DNA of 64,000 nt from positions 2,366,037-2,430,036 of the forward strand of contig SSNP01000050.1 of the NCBI GenBank assembly GCA_006937955.1. Reading direction: 5' to 3'. The position numbers were made by a program, and so were the translations under genes. Positions 34,942-49,346 of the stretch are shown here, piece by piece. The number at the start of each line of letters is the position of its first letter. Within the stretch, counting starts at the first letter, position 1. Source of the DNA: Pachypanchax playfairii (Eukaryota; Chordata; Actinopteri; Cyprinodontiformes; Aplocheilidae). The notes under the pieces are model-generated. The model did not search any database. It saw nothing but the letters and a program-made list of their open reading frames with translations, and had not been told where the DNA came from.

Positions 34942-37900
34942 ATGGATTATGAGACTAAGATTTCGCCTCGCGCTGGTGGTTACGGCCGATACAACCGGGT
35001 CGCGGTCGTGTTCAGCTGGTTCCCCACCTTCGCCGTGACGCTGAACCTCTTCAGCGACGTTTTTTACACTCTGATCCCGGAGACGTATCACTGTAAACCA
35101 GATCCGAAGCTCCTGCCTTCCACTTTCCTCCAGAGCAACTTCTCCAAACAGGAGTATCTGAACCTGGTCATCCCGTCCGGGGACGGATCCGGATTCAGCC
35201 ACTGCGAGCTGTTCAAGTATCCGCCCAACACGTCGGACTTGTCCGGGAAGGTTCCTCGGGAGAGGGTGTCGTGTACCAGCGGGTGGGAGTTCTCCCCCGC
35301 GGCGGGGCTCCAGAGCAACTTTGTCACCGAGGTGAGACGCTGATCAGCATCCGGGTCTGTTGAAGGGTGAAAACAACCTGAAACATGTGTGAGTCTCATA
35401 AAACTGCAGGTTTTATTCACTTTTACTGTCTCAGCTGGACATCCATTTATCTCCCCCCCTCCCCCCTTTAGTTCCAAGATGTTTGCAGAAGGGTTTATTT
35501 ATCTCCTTAGTGTGTGCGTGCGTGTGTGTGACAGCTTTCAGTCAATATTGACTCAGACTGAGTCTGTTTTAACTTTGCCCCCCCATCACCTGTCAGTCTC
35601 CCAGGATCACAAGGCTCCTGAGTAACAACTCATACCTGCTCTAAAGTTCTGCACTGAGGGGCCGGAGGAAATGGCTCCAGTGGTTTAACCCAACATGAGG
35701 CCCCTTGCACGCCACGCATCGCCATCAACATGAATAAACAAGCATCCGTTTGTTGTTTAGCTTGCTGTGGATGTACATTCACTTCGCAGCAAAAGATCCA
35801 AACATGAGTTGTTTTGGCAGCAGCAAGCTGCAGGGCACAAAGTCATTATGGGTAATTTCCCCTCGGCTTGTTCCCAGATCACTGTCTGTTCCTCTCGCCT
35901 TGACAAACGGTGACGTTTGGGAAGTTGGAAGCCTCCTTGTGGTTTCCGGAGACCCTGAACCCCTACAGCTTCCTCTACCCATGATGTCATTCATAAAGAC
36001 AAAAGAGTTTTGGAGCAACAGGAAAACTGCAAAGAGCACAGTGCTGTTAAAACTCTGGGAGTTCAGCACTGATCTGTGTGTGAACGCTGAGTCTTCACAC
36101 TGAAATGACATTTTTACTTGTTTTGTACTTGACGTTTGGCCTTTTTTGCCTCTGTAAGCTGTTAGTTTACCACTTGATCATGGTGATCTTAAACTTTTCC
36201 TTAAATTAAAGCACAATATCAGTTTGGGTCATGTGATCTATCCCAGTTCCTTCTTTAGAGGAAGTTTAAAGTTTATATCTGATCCTCTTGTCTCCTTCTG
36301 GTGGAATCTAATAAGAATAACTGAGTTTTCATTAATCATTTTGTGTGTCTGAACAGTGTGACTCATGTTGCTACAGTAACCCATAAGGGACATTAGTTTT
36401 TTTATATTGTATCTCCTTCACTTATAACCTTCTACCAACCCTGCAGATTCTGGTTTAAGATGTTTTTACATAATGTACATATTTCTCATCTCTGTTCTAA
36501 CTTTGTATTTACGCAGAGGATTTTTACAGTCTTCTTTCTGACAGATGAGACGGTGTATCTGCAGCTATCTGTTAAAACAAACGCCAACATGCCGAGAAGG
36601 AGGGAAAAGGAAAGAGGAATTTTCCCTCAGACAGTGACTGGTACCAACCAGGCACGGAAAAACTTCCAGCACATCTTTTCCCCTCTCTTAATGTAATAAG
36701 CGTGTCAGCAGACATCTTAACTTGATAAGGAACAACATGATCTACATTCCTGCTCCTTCACAAAGATCTCTGTCACAACCGGGATGCTAATCTTCAGATA
36801 TTCACTTTCAGAGCTGCTGTTTGCTTTTCGTGTCTTGGCAGGAGACGGTATCGGTGTGCGGAAGCAGGACACAACAGATGGAAACGAAGTCGCCGGGTTT
36901 TTATTTACAGCACTGTGTTGATGTCAGCACCACATGTGCTGGAGCAAATCATCTGTGTCATTAAGTAAAAACAAAAATCAACCTTCAGCTAAAGATTTGA
37001 AACTTATTCTGAAAAAAAGATAAATAATATGTTGCGTCTTATTAAATTTGGAGAAATCAGCTCAAACTTTGTTTGTTTTCATGGAACATGTTGCAGATTA
37101 TTAGTTTCTCTTGTATGAAGGTACCTGAACACCAGAACCTTTAAAAACCCTCATCAGAGGAAAGTTCTGGTCTGTTCTGATGGGTTCTGTTTCGGTTCTC
37201 CTCCTCTGCAGTGGAACCTGGTTTGCAGTGATTACTGGAAGATTCCCCTGCAGCACATCTGCTTCATGACAGGATGGATTGTTGGATACATCTGTCTGGG
37301 TACATTATGTGACTGGTAAGTTATTCCATTTTAAATTTTTATATTTTGGTGGTTTGTGGTTTTCACGTCTGACTTTTTGTTCTCAGGTTGGGTCGTCGGC
37401 GAGGTTTCCTCCTCTCCATCAGCCTGTCCGCTCTCTTCGGGGTGGCGATGTGTCTGTCCAACAGCTCCATGATGTTTCTGTTGCTGCGTCTCTGTCAGGG
37501 CGCCATGCTCGCCGGCGTCTTCGTGTCCTCATACGTCATCAGTAAGTGTCCTGGAGGGCTGGTAACAAAAAAAAAAAATTAAAGATTTAGATTTCTTGGT
37601 TTTAATTGAAAAATTCCAAAATGCAAAACAAATGAAATGGTTCAAAGATAGATGTCACATGATCTTTACTGTATGTTGAGCTGAAACTGCTGCGTCATGG
37701 TGGGAAACTCCCGTCATGATCACAGCGTCTGCAACCATTTCTTCATAAATCACTTCATTATTAAAAACTGATGATGATCCATATTTGCTCTACTTGAAAC
37801 AATCTAATCTAAAAGTTTATTAAATCTAATCTTGTTAATCCTGACAGAGAATCAACATATCCAGACTCGGAGGTGAATACACGCCTTCTTCACACGCGAG

Positions 37901-40900
37901 TAGCGTGTTAACAAACCGTCTTATCAGTAACAGATAGAAGTAAATCCAGTTGAGCCCGAACAGAAGCGAATTATAAATCCTGCCTATCTGTGTTATCGCC
38001 TCAGTTCAGGAGACAAAAACATCTGGAGAAACTCTTCAGACTTTCATTGCTGACATCTGAAACCCACAAACAAGAACTCATTCTCATCAAAATCAGTTTA
38101 AAGTTGAAGCTTCCGTGACGCACGAGAGATAAACCAAAAATTTGACCTTCTGAAGTTCTGATTATTCTCCCACTAATCAGATTCACGTTTATCTTTTCCT
38201 CATATAACAGAACATTATTTGTCCAAAAATAGAGACGATTATTTATAATAAACGTAATTTATTCTCTTCCTGCCTGCGTCCTCGTAACGGATTGTTTCCA
38301 GTCACATGACACAACAAGTTAGTTACTTCTATTAAATTATATCCATCTATCAGAGCGGAGGACGGTTAATTATATTAAGACTTTGAAACAGTTTCAAACT
38401 ATTTCCTTCACAGTTAAGTATTTATCTTTATTGACTTGAACATATTTATGGATTTTTTAAAAAATGTGGTTTTTCATCTGAACTCTGACCTGAATCTAAA
38501 GTTCACAAAACAAACAAACAAAAATAGCTACATTTTTGGAAGGTGAAAATAAGTTAAATTAACTGAAAAAATGTGTTTTTATTTACGATGAAGAGAGTAA
38601 AAGATTCTTAAAAGGAGAAATAAAAGACTCTTCTAACCAAACTAGATCATTATTGTTATTTATGACAGATGTTTAGCATCATTTTCTCCTCCAGCTTTGA
38701 CACTGTGACATTCACTTCCAGAATGTTCCAGTTTCTTTGTATTTCTGAGCGCCACAGCTGATCAGAACACCAGAAACCAGATCAGAAGTCAGTTCAGACC
38801 GTTTGATGACATCTAACATTCTCTAACCTTCTGGAGATGCTCCTGTGTGTCTGTGGACGCAGGAAACTCTGTGATAGTCAGAACAAAGTAACTCGACACA
38901 TTTCTGATTATAAAATCCCAGGCAGTGAACGGTTACGGCGCCTTGCACCCAAACTTTCAGCCCCTGAAAAAAAACTTTTTTTTTTTTTCTGTTTTTAACA
39001 AACTCCCACATTCCTGGAAGGTCTGAACTCGTTCCAGACGAGTTTGTTATACTTCAGGCAGATGTCAGCTGGGTGGAGTGAGGAACGTTTTCTCACTAAA
39101 CAATACCAGGACAAGACTGAAGGCTGCGAATGAGGCAGGAAGTGAGCCTCTCATTACACCCCCCCCCCCCACCAACAGGAAATAGATGTTTTGAGAATCA
39201 GAGTTTAGAAAGGTTTAAGTTTAGGCAAAATCAGATTGTTTTTAAACTACAGAAGGGTTAGGGTTGGTAGTTTTCTACCTGAATAAACAGGTTTCATGAC
39301 AGAAAATGACCCGGTTCTATTCAGATGTTTATTCTTGCTCGTTTCTGGTTTGATGTCCCCTTTTTGTTTTGTTTGTGTGTCAGGGCTGGAGCTCTGTGAC
39401 CCCCCCCATCGTCTCATGGTCACCATGATCGGCGGCTTCTTCTCCACGGTTGCGGAGCTGCTGTTGCCAGGCGTCGCCATCGTGTGCCGTGATTGGCCCG
39501 TTCTGCAGGCTGTGGCCACGCTGCCTCTGCTCCTGCTGCTTTCGTACTGGTGGTGAGTCACATGTCAGTGCTTTTGTTATTTCCTGGTGGTGTTTGGTGC
39601 ATCAGCCTCACAGGCATGTCATGATGTTTGACCTGTTTGGATCCACCTCAGATTTAGAACTTCTAACACATTTACATCCACAATCTGACAGTGAAAGTAG
39701 TTTTAAACTCTCAGTTTTCAGTATAAACTTAAGATCTTTCATGAATAAAACTTTAAGGAACCAGAAGTGGTTTAGGGAGTTTACTTCAGTCGTCTTGTTT
39801 AAAGCAGTTTTCTAATGACCTCCGTGACCTCATTAAAATCAAAGAGATGTAGAAAGTCCTTCTATTTTTATCTGACTCAGATGTGATAAGAGTTGTTTTC
39901 TTCAGCTGTGCGTCCGTGTTTCCCGAGTCTCCTCGCTGGCTTCTGGCTACACATCAGATTCCTCAGGCGAAGATCAGCCTCCAGGAATTTGCTACCAGAA
40001 ACGGCATCTGTCTGCAAGACGAGATGCACCCCGGCGAAACGCTGATGTCAGGTACACGAACAGAACTTTATATATGAGACACAGAGTGTTTCCTCAACAC
40101 GTCCACTTCTAAATCTCCCACAGAACAGATTTTATATGAAACTTTTAAATCAGTTTTTAATCAGGTGCCAAAAAAAAACCTCAAGAGTCCATAAATGTTT
40201 CCAGCACCCGAGAGCTCAGGTTTTCAATCTGATTGATTTTTTTATGCCAAAAGTCCGTCTTATTTGTTTTGAGCTTATTGATTAAAAGGTCTTAGAAAAC
40301 TAAATATAAAATAAATAAACATATTTCTTCTCACTGGGAGTCTTTTGTTCAGTTGTTGCCATGAATGTTTCATGTTTAAGATTTAAGATTGTGTCGTTGA
40401 TGTTACTATGTTTTATTTAACATTCTGGATGGTCCAGGTCAGGGATTAAACCTGAACCAGCAGAGGCGAGGGCCTCCCACAGAACACCACCAATATTAAT
40501 ATCAATTAGATTTTGATAGATTATTTCTCACACACTTCTCTGAAAACTGTTAAAAGTAATACCCTGAATTATTTTAGTGACTGACGTGTTAAAAGGTTTC
40601 AAAAGTTGCAAAATCAATCAATTCCTGTGTATTTTATTCTTGACCAGCAGGGGGCGACAGTCTGGTTTAACGAGGAAGATTTTTCAAACACTCCAAATTT
40701 CACCTGATGACCTTAGAAAACCTTTTAAATTTGAGTTGATGTCTAACTGGAGATGATTCCTAAGCAGATCTGATTTGATTTTTTTTCTTCCAGATGTGTG
40801 TTTTTTTTTTTTTTTTAGATTTTTAAAAATTTTTTTAGCTCAAACCTTCTCAACCTCTTTTCTTTTTTTAAAGAGATCGATTCAGTGTATGGAGAAGACC

Positions 40901-42381
40901 GCCGGCCGGCGTTCTACTCAGTCCTGGAGCTGCGGCGCACTTGTGTCATTTGGAAAAACTGTCTGATTCTCAGCTTCACTCTGTGAGTTTGTTTCACATG
41001 AACTGATCTGTTCCGATTCTTAATAAGTTTAATAAATGTATATTCCACCTTTCTCTCTTCAGCTTCATTGGAACTGGCATCCAGTACTGTTTCACCAGAA
41101 ACCTGCACATTTACTCCTCCAACTTCTACTTCACCTACTTCCTGCGAGTGATAACAGGAGCTCTGGCCTGCATCTTCATCTGTTTGTCTGTCAATCACTT
41201 CGGTCGGCGTGGGATGCTGCTGCTGTCTGCCATCATCACCGGTCTGTCATCATTGCTGCTGCTGGCTCTCACGCAGTGTACGTACAATCACCTCCTACAT
41301 CGAGGCTTCATTTCATTAACTTTATAATCTCAAACTTATTTTATTTTGGAAGACTTGAACTCTGTAAGACCATAAATTATTTTAAAACGTTAAGTCGTCC
41401 CCTGCTTTTTTTTTTTTTTTTTATTTCTTAAATTTACAGATTTCAGTTCCACCTCTGTATAAAAACTCAGTTTGTTTACAGACGTTTCTAAATCCAAAAT
41501 TGTATAAAATGGGCGGAAATATCTGAAAACCAGAGTCTGGGAAATAATAGAGTTTAAAAATGGAACATCTGTAATAACAAGGTGTATTTTTTTTAAAAAC
41601 GTGGTGTTGTGCAGATTTTTGCCACTGAGTTTTAAATCAGTTCCTAAAGTCACCTGAAATCTGAATCCTAATGCATATTGAGAAGACGTCCTTCCTGTTC
41701 AGTATCACATGTCATGTTTCTAACTTTGTGTCAGATCTCCATGGCGGCCTGGTGTTGGTTCTGTCTGTAGTGGGTCTGCTGTTCTCTCAGGCTCTCGCCA
41801 TGCTCAGTGCCTTCTTTGCCTGCGAGGTGATGCCAACTGTGGTTCGGTGAGCATCCCTACGTTTACTGTGATTAATCTCTTGTTTTTTTAATTTGTCTGA
41901 CTATTTCTTTGTGCTTCCTGCTTGTGTATCTCGTGTGTTTGTCAGAGGAGGGTGCCTCGGCTTGGTGTTGGCAGCAGGTTGCGTCGGCATGGCCGCCTCC
42001 TCCCTGATGGAGCTGCAGAATAACGGCGGATACTTCTTGCATCACGTCATCTTTGCTTCCTTTGCTGTTCTCTCTGTTCTCTGCATAATGCTGCTACCTG
42101 AAAGCAAACACAAGTCCCTTCCAGACTCCTTGAAGGAGGGTGAGAGCCAGCGGCGGCCGCCTCTCTTCTTGTCCCGGCCCGACAGAGATAACCTGCCGCT
42201 GCTGTGTACGCGGCCCCCGTCGTCTGAGTACAACCCCAATAATTATTCCCGCCTGGTTTCTGCCACCAGGAAGATGTTGACCAAAGATAATTTACCGTAC
42301 AGGATCGCAGCTCCAGCCGGTCCTACGCTGCTGTCGAACACTGACGTGCGAGAGAACGGGACACAAGAGGTTGTGGTGTAA
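34942..42381 (+). CDS. slc22a31: Solute carrier family 22 member 31-like orphan transporter, 9 exons
   Basis: Exons: 34942-35331, 37212-37315, 37387-37541, 39384-39552, 39906-40051, 40874-40982, 41063-41277, 41735-41846, 41946-42381. They total 1,836 nt, or 611 residues. It is a plasma-membrane MFS protein of the organic ion family, with a first membrane segment near residues 19-40. A long Cys-containing extracellular loop follows, with NFS and NTS glycosylation sites. The family motif after TM2 reads GTLCDWLGRR, with Trp where classical SLC22 members have Arg. Other family landmarks are CRDWPVLQA, FPESPRW, NHFGRRG and GGYFLHHVIFAS. The nearest named relatives are SLC22A31 and SLC22A23; the position beside ankrd11 favours SLC22A31. 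Its substrate is unknown. An in-frame ATG at 34900 has a better Kozak context and would add 14 residues; 34942 was chosen because MDYE aligns with the LDYD start of the conserved part of SLC22A23. Confidence 0.92.
35332..41945 (+). other. slc22a31 introns
   Basis: The larger introns are 35332-37211, 37542-39383, 39553-39905, 40052-40873 and 41278-41734. They contain AT-rich sequence, homopolymer T runs (near 40801 and 41408) and a C run near 39159. No extra exon, RNA gene or bounded transposon was recognised. Confidence 0.65.
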
Positions 42382-43881
42382 CTTCATCACTCGCTTTGGA
42401 CTTGAATTATTTGTCCGTCTTGTGAAGATACCTCAGGCATGCTGTGATCAGCTGATGAGAGCTCATCACCAGCTGCGAAGACGATCTCCAGCTGGAACTC
42501 GGTGCACCTTAGAGCGACGTCTCTGCTTACTTCCTCCAACATGTTCATCTCCTTTTGTCATTAAAAACACGGACGTTTCCGCTCACAGATTCAGGTCACG
42601 TATCTATAACTGGAGTTTTCAGCTATAAGAGTCTGTGTTTCTGTTACATTTCCTTAAATTATTGCACAGATGAAACTAGTAAAAGTGGTTGAAGTTGTTC
42701 TCAGGAAGTCAAGTTTTACCTGATGAAGTCTCAGGTGTGCAGCTGCTGTTAGTGATGCAGCCTGCAGCTCTTTGTTACACAAGATGACGCAGATGATGCT
42801 CTGCTCACTGAATGTGACGACTCAGAGTTTGTTCCTCTTGTTCATCTTTCTTTATGTCAATAACAAACCTTGTTAATTCAACATTTAACATCAAATGTGG
42901 AGGAAAAACAAACAAAATTACTTATTAAATCTTTTTTTAATGGTTAAAAAGGTTTTGTCCTCTACTAAATCTGAAAACTCTAAATTTAAAACAGCCTTTT
43001 AAACAGGTACATTTACAATCAAAACAGGAAGTGATGTCACTGGAATCTAAAATTTTCATGTAATTTGATATATTCAAAGTGAACTCTAAGCTGTATTTTC
43101 TATTAAAATGTCATGACATTCATTAAAGCTTCTCCATCTTTCGTTTCTGTTATTAAAACTGTTAAAGTTTTGGATGTTACTTTTCAGTATTTTGTTTCTA
43201 CAGTGCAACTTACCCCCAAATCATCTTTTTTTTTTTTTGCTGATAAACTCTATAAATGAGTGTTTAATAGTCCTGCCCACATTTCTGGGTCTTGCTTTTA
43301 GTATTTTTGCACATTTTTATAAAACTATTCATTTTATACCAAAAACCGTTAGTGGGGCGCCCTCTTCAGGTTAAAACGTGACACTGCACCTGAATTTGAA
43401 TGAGGCATTGCTGTTAGCTGAAACCTTATTTTCATTAAAAAACCTTTGGCCTTGGAGAAATATTTCTACTGCAATTTTTGTTTTAATTTTATCTCTGCTG
43501 ATTCATGAGTTTCATTTGTCTCAGCTAAATGAATCAAAATGTAAAATAATTAAATATATAAATAGACTTTATGTGTTGCATGTCTCTTGGTTCAAACCAG
43601 AAATCCTTGTAGTTCCAGGATATGAACACCAGATGTCACGTGTGTGCAGCCACGTCATGTTAATGTGACTATATAAGATTTAAAACAGTCTGGTTTGAAT
43701 TAGTAACCTGCTGTTTCACATAATAACCATTATACAACTTTATAACTCAGTTTAATCATTTAAATGAAGCTTTTCATTTCTGTAAAATCAAAATGGACAT
43801 AAAACAAGTTGTTATTCATTAAATATTATAAAAGTGAAATTTGATTCGACACATTTAACTGCAGCTGCACTGATGTTGACG
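42382..43881. other. Convergent intergenic region, slc22a31 and dpep1 3' ends
   Basis: Both flanking genes end here tail to tail. Candidate plus-strand poly(A) variants ATTAAA occur at 43102 and 43122. No AATAAA close to the slc22a31 stop was seen, so its 3' UTR may be about 0.7 kb. No gene was recognised. Confidence 0.5.
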
Positions 43882-46800
43882 TTACAGAGATGTTAAAGTG
43901 ATACAAGCCTGGAGAGTCAATGTGAGCAGAAGAGCTGGTGAGCTAAGAGAATGAAGAACTCCGGCGTCGGTGTCGTCGTCAGAGTAACCGAAGCTCGTCC
44001 GGCAGGGATTCTTCACCTCGTCATATGGTATAGGAACATCATCTGGAATCTTGTCCTTCAGTTTTTCACGGATCTGACAAACACACGTGTGTTCAGTTCT
44101 GTTCACCACAATCCATTTCATCCCACATTAAAATACCAGAAACACAAAACTCCAGGTTTGTGTTTGTTTCTCACCTCCTCGACCTCCTTCATGACCCGCA
44201 GCAGGTTTTCTCCTAGTGCAGCTTTGACTTCTTCCTCAGTCCAGCCTCTTCTTAGGAGTTCAGCCACTAGATTGGGAACTTTGGAGACGTCCTCTAAATC
44301 CTCAGGAAGTCTGAAGAGATGAAAAATAATTTCGGGTTACTTAAAGTTTCCTTTCGTACTCTCCATCTTTACTCTGTCAATAGTATTAATTTACATGCAG
44401 CAAACAACAATTAGAAGAAAATGTTTTAATCAGAGCAGGAAGTCAGTTAAGCAGCTGAAGATTTTGTTAATCAGTGTCAGCTGTTTTTTATTTATGAAAT
44501 TAACAACATGTGCACTAAAAGGGGAAACAATTAGACAACTAGACAAACAGGACGGGTTTTTCATGTCAAGGCCATGTCTCATCTTTTTTGATGACTTTTC
44601 AGTAGTTTTGCTTTTGACTCAGTATTACTGGTACAGTAGCATGAGGAGATAAACTCGACCCTGCAGATGCTGTTAGTCCAGGTCCATCAGGATGGAACAT
44701 TTATACATTGACAGAAGGTCTGATGTGTCTCCAAACACAGTCTAAAGAGCAAGGAGGAGATTCCAGGAGACAGGAAGTTACGATAGGAGGAGAGGAAGAG
44801 GACTTTAAGCTCATGTGACAGACCTGACAGGTTCTGGAGAAGCCGGACCTTTAAACATGAACATTATTCAGCATGACGGGTTTGGTGGTGGGTCAATGGA
44901 GGCAGATCCATGGAAGGACACACAGACATGTACATGATAAATGATGAAAACCTGACTGCTATCAGGTATCAGGATTAAATCTTTTGACTGATAGTTAGAC
45001 TCCTCGCTGGTGTTGTGGGTCCTGGTTCCTCCGGGTGTACGGGGCCCGGCCTCATGTGATGAGATGATACAGACAGTTCATGCAATGAAGGAGTTAATAC
45101 TGTTGACTTGCTTCTACACTCGTCTGATCTGAAACCAACAGAACATCATGTTTAAGTCCATCTGATGCACCAGGTTGCACCAGGACTCAGTGACGCCCTG
45201 GTCAGGATCTGGGAGGAGATACCAGGACACGATCCATCATCTCAGCTGGAGGTCAGACTAACGACTGAGTTTCATTTTGAGTTGCTGCGATGACGTTTCA
45301 GATCAACCTGCATCTGTTTATCTGTTTTAAGTTCTTGTTGAATTTGATTTAAACCCTCTAAAAGTTGATCAGTTTCATCCAATCATGTGACGTTCTTTTG
45401 TTTCTAACTTTTTCTTTCAAAAGTCTAGAGAACTAAAACACTGACATGTTTCATTACGTCTGTGTGTGTCAGTAACTCACAACTCCATCACTTCTGTTAT
45501 ATTTTCATGCTGTCGTGGTTACAGTAAGTATCGTTTGAATAAAAAAAGTTCCTTCTTTTTCCTTTTAGTTCATACTTTGAACTCACCGGGTGACTCCATC
45601 ATAATCCCCACCAAAACCAACAATTCCTGCTCCGCCCACTTTTTTTATATGGTCAAAGTGATCTGTAAAGAAAGCAGTAAAGTCAAGAATAACAAGAAAA
45701 CAGGATAACAACTGTTATTATTCAACCAGCTTTACTGCAGCTTTAAATCAGTATTCACCAGCTACATCTGAGAGCTTAGCCGTCACGTCGCAGGTCACAT
45801 AGTCATTGTAGAAGTTCACCATCACGATTCCTCTAGTTTTATTCTGCAGAGACACACAGATAGAAGGACATTTGTCTTTTTATGCTTCTCCAAACAGGAA
45901 ACTGCAGTAACTGAAAGAGTTTAACATGCAAGGATGTGATTAAATTACATTCAAATCTGCTTCGTCATCTATTCAAAAACTTTACTGTTCGTTACGATCC
46001 TGCATGAAATGTGTCTTTTCTTGTTACTGACTTCATGCATCACGTTAACTGAACTGTTTTATGAGATCAGACGAAATCATAAAGAACATTTATGAGTTTA
46101 CTATCTCCAGGAACAAGAAAAGAAAAGGAGTCATTTAGAGTTCTTCAATAAAAAACCCTGAAGAATATAATGATGAAGAGATGGAACTGACACACTCACC
46201 ACTTTGATGAGGACGTCATCCGGTACGTTCCTTTTGTGTGGACAGATGCTGTAAGCGGAGGAGTGACTGAAGATAACAGGAGCTTCAGAGATGTTCAACA
46301 CCTGATGCATCACTTCTACAGGCACGTGAGCCAAATCGATCAGCATCCCCAGACGGTTCATCTCAGCGATCACTTGCTATTGAAAAAAAATAAAAAATCA
46401 GCTGATTATTCAAACATTTGTTCCAATTTATTTTTAGGATGAACAAAATTCAACTAAAATTTAAAGTAAAATTGACTATGTGAACATTTTACAAGCACAT
46501 CTTGTGTTTGTGTCATGAGTTATTGCACGTCTAAATGCAGCACGGCTTCATTCTTTCATGTCTTATCTCTAGAAACTTCTATTTAAGTCCCACTTTTATG
46601 TGTTTTTAATGTACTGCAGAGCCGCTGTGAAACAACTACTGTCATGTAACTAATCCTTTGATCAGGAAATCGTAAAAAAGCGATAACTTATTATCAAGAT
46701 TTTATGTTGTATAATAGAATGATTAACACATCTTGTCATGCTATTAGCAGTTCAAAGACGCTTGGACATCTCTGTAAAACTCAACCTGCACAAACATTTT

Positions 46801-48472
46801 ATTTTAAACTCAGACAGTTACCTTCCCAAAAGGAGACAGGCCACTGTGCTGCGATGGTTCTGATCCGGTGTCGACAAGCCAGTTGTCCGCCCTGACGAGA
46901 AGAACATGTTACCAATAAAAAGAGAAATTAAACAAGATGCAGGATTACAGTTCCAGACTGTTGTTATCAATTCCTGTAACTTTACTGGAATATTTAATGT
47001 CAAATAGAACATCCACTGTAATTTGTACATTTACGTTTTCGGATCTCTAATTGTTTGCAGCCTTTTTGACATGAAGTCTAAATAAAAAAAAGTTTTGAAC
47101 ACATTTATTGTTCATATTAAAACATGTTTCTGACTTTTGTGCCCGTAGTGTTTATATCTGTTTATAACTTTTGGTAAAAACATCTGTCTTTAAGAAAAAG
47201 ATCCACTTTTCGTCAGCTGTTGTGCATGTTGAGGTTTTAGAAGGAACGCTCTGATAATCTGGAGAAGAAGAACAGCTTGTTGACACCCCGCAGCGTTACT
47301 TCTTCTTCTACAATAAGTTTACAACAATAGTTTGAAACACAGGATGTTAATTTCAAAATAAATGACCTTTAAGAGTATATATGTATATTTCATAATGTGT
47401 TTTTTTATTCCATGTGCTACTTGTCCTCACCAGGGTGTGTTACAGGAGTGTGTGAGTGTGAGGTAACGGACACCCAGAAGGTACATCATGCGCAGGGTCC
47501 CCAGGCTGCTGTCGATGGAGTGGCCCCCCTCCACCCCGATCAGACTGGCAGTTTTATTCATCCTGAAGGCCTCAGATATGTCTGTGCAGACAGGAAGTGA
47601 TGTGTTGCAAAGCAGGAAGTAGAAACGCAGATATTTTAATGTATTTATATAGATATAAGTCTCACCTTGGCTGCTTGTGGCGAACATGAAGGTCTCTGGG
47701 TATTTCTGACACATCCTGTGGATCACGTCTATCTGCTCCAGAGTTTGTCTGACAGCATCTTTGTACTGAGTTCCACAGGGAACATAAGCTGACCAGAACT
47801 GAGACCAGCAGAAGATAAAAAAATAATTACTGCAACGTTCAGAGGCACAAATATCTCATCAGTTCAGAGAAGAACTACAGCAGAAACATTGTGTCACTGA
47901 ATGATCAAAAAGCTGAAATATCGTGTATGAAAAAGCAGAAAACATAAATTAAAAATGACAGTTTGAGGTAAGTAAGTAAAAAGAGATGGTCTAAATGTAC
48001 CTGAGCACCGAGTTGTCCTGTCTGGATCTTTGGGATGTTGGTGTGTGTTGTTAACAGTTTGTGAAGATCCACTTCGATGAGCTTATTGTTGAATTGCTTT
48101 CTAAGCTGCCAGGGCAGGTCGTTATGACTAGAGACAGAAGAAAAACACAATCAGAAGGCAAAAGATATAGTTTATAAAAGTATAAAGGTTTTTTCAGCAG
48201 GAAAAATAGAAATAAAAACAAGTTTTAAGTAGATCAATAATTTACTTTTAAGAATAAAAAGTTCAGTCATTTTATTTCTAAAACAGAGAAACAACAAAAA
48301 ACAAGCACAACAAGTTCTAATTGAACCAAAAAGTCACTTTCACTTACCCGTCGATGAGCGGCGTCTCAGACATCAGCCTCCGAGCGATGGTCATGTTCTG
48401 ATCCTCAGCTGCGATGACGGCATAAAAACTAAACCACAGTATCAAACATGAAGCCTGGATGATCTTTAACAT
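43882..48472 (-). CDS. dpep1: Dipeptidase 1 (membrane-bound, GPI-anchored zinc dipeptidase), 10 exons
   Basis: Exons in transcript order: 48348-48472, 48001-48127, 47666-47798, 47431-47581, 46822-46891, 46200-46376, 45759-45843, 45587-45662, 44175-44310, 43882-44073. They total 1,272 nt, or 423 residues; human DPEP1 has 411. Family members hydrolyse dipeptides, including the Cys-Gly step of glutathione breakdown, and convert leukotriene D4. A signal peptide covers about residues 1-22. All metal and catalytic landmarks are present: HND (43-45), GVEGGHS (Glu146), LTHSCNTPW (His173), DLAHV (His219), FSHSS (His240) and GGDYDG (Asp309). NMT near the mature N-terminus and NKT are possible glycosylation sites. 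The C-terminus, after a CRTSFGYS block, ends in a hydrophobic tail that fits a GPI-anchor signal. DPEP2 is the alternative; synteny with ankrd11 favours DPEP1. No broken exon was seen. Confidence 0.95.
44311..48347 (-). other. dpep1 introns
   Basis: Introns longer than 300 bases are 44311-45586, 46377-46821 and 46892-47430. They hold AT-rich sequence without recognisable genes. The stretch 47551-47914, covering most of exon 4, exon 3 and flanking intron, is the source of the duplicate at 50995-52135. Confidence 0.7.
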
Positions 48473-49346
48473 TTTCTCAAATCTAAAGTAACTCTGATTC
48501 AAATGCTTCTTGATATTATAAATGTTTTGTAATTTTATTTTCTATCCTTTGGTAATCAGCTTCTTGTTCCGTCTCCGTTCAGACTCTGTTTAAGGTGTGA
48601 TTGGTGCTGAATGGTGGTTTAAATGTTAGCCACCGCTCATTAGTTAATATGTAATGAGCTTTTTAACTGCTTTAAAGTTCACAATGGATCTTTTATACCA
48701 TCAGACGTCTGGAAAATCTTTCAGAATTGCAAGTCAAAACAAGCAGAACATGAAAAAAATGTTAATAATGTTTTACAAATTCTAAAATCCACTAAGGAAT
48801 GTTTATTTTTATAAAGTAAAAAAACATTTCGCTCACTCTTGGAAAGTTTGAAATGTAACTTGAAACTGAGACCTCAAAGATAAACATAAATTTTGATGAA
48901 CGCTTTAAAAACTCCTTTAAATTCACGCTGAGCTCATTGAAAAAAATCCAGTTGAGTTTAGATCAAAACATAAAGAGAATCAAAGACTGTGACAAATATG
49001 TCTTCAAAAAATCTCCTGTTAAAAGAAGTCTAAACAGAAATAAATGCAACATTGCTGTAAAGATGTAAAGAATCAGAATCAGGTTTGTTCTACTTCTGCT
49101 CTTGTACTTATAAGATAAATATACATTGTTAGACACAGAACACATGAGATACATTCAGCAGCAGCACCAAAAAAGGCTGATCTGTTAAATATTAAGGTTG
49201 TTAAACAAGCTTGTCTTAGTGATGTAAAATCTTGGATGATGCTTAATTTTTGCTTTTAAATTCAGACGAGACAGAGGTTGTGACTTTTGGACCTGAGAAC
49301 CTTAGAAACAAGTTGTGTAGTCAGTTATTTACTCTGAATGGTATTA

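Noticed and set aside
34921..35477. Two minus-strand open frames opposite slc22a31 exon 1
   Set aside because: They are antisense shadows of a GC-rich coding exon; the plus strand has the transporter motifs and splice sites.
48963..49154. Small hydrophobic minus-strand ORF upstream of dpep1
   Set aside because: It is AT-rich sequence with Leu/Phe codons by composition, without start context, splice link or known family.
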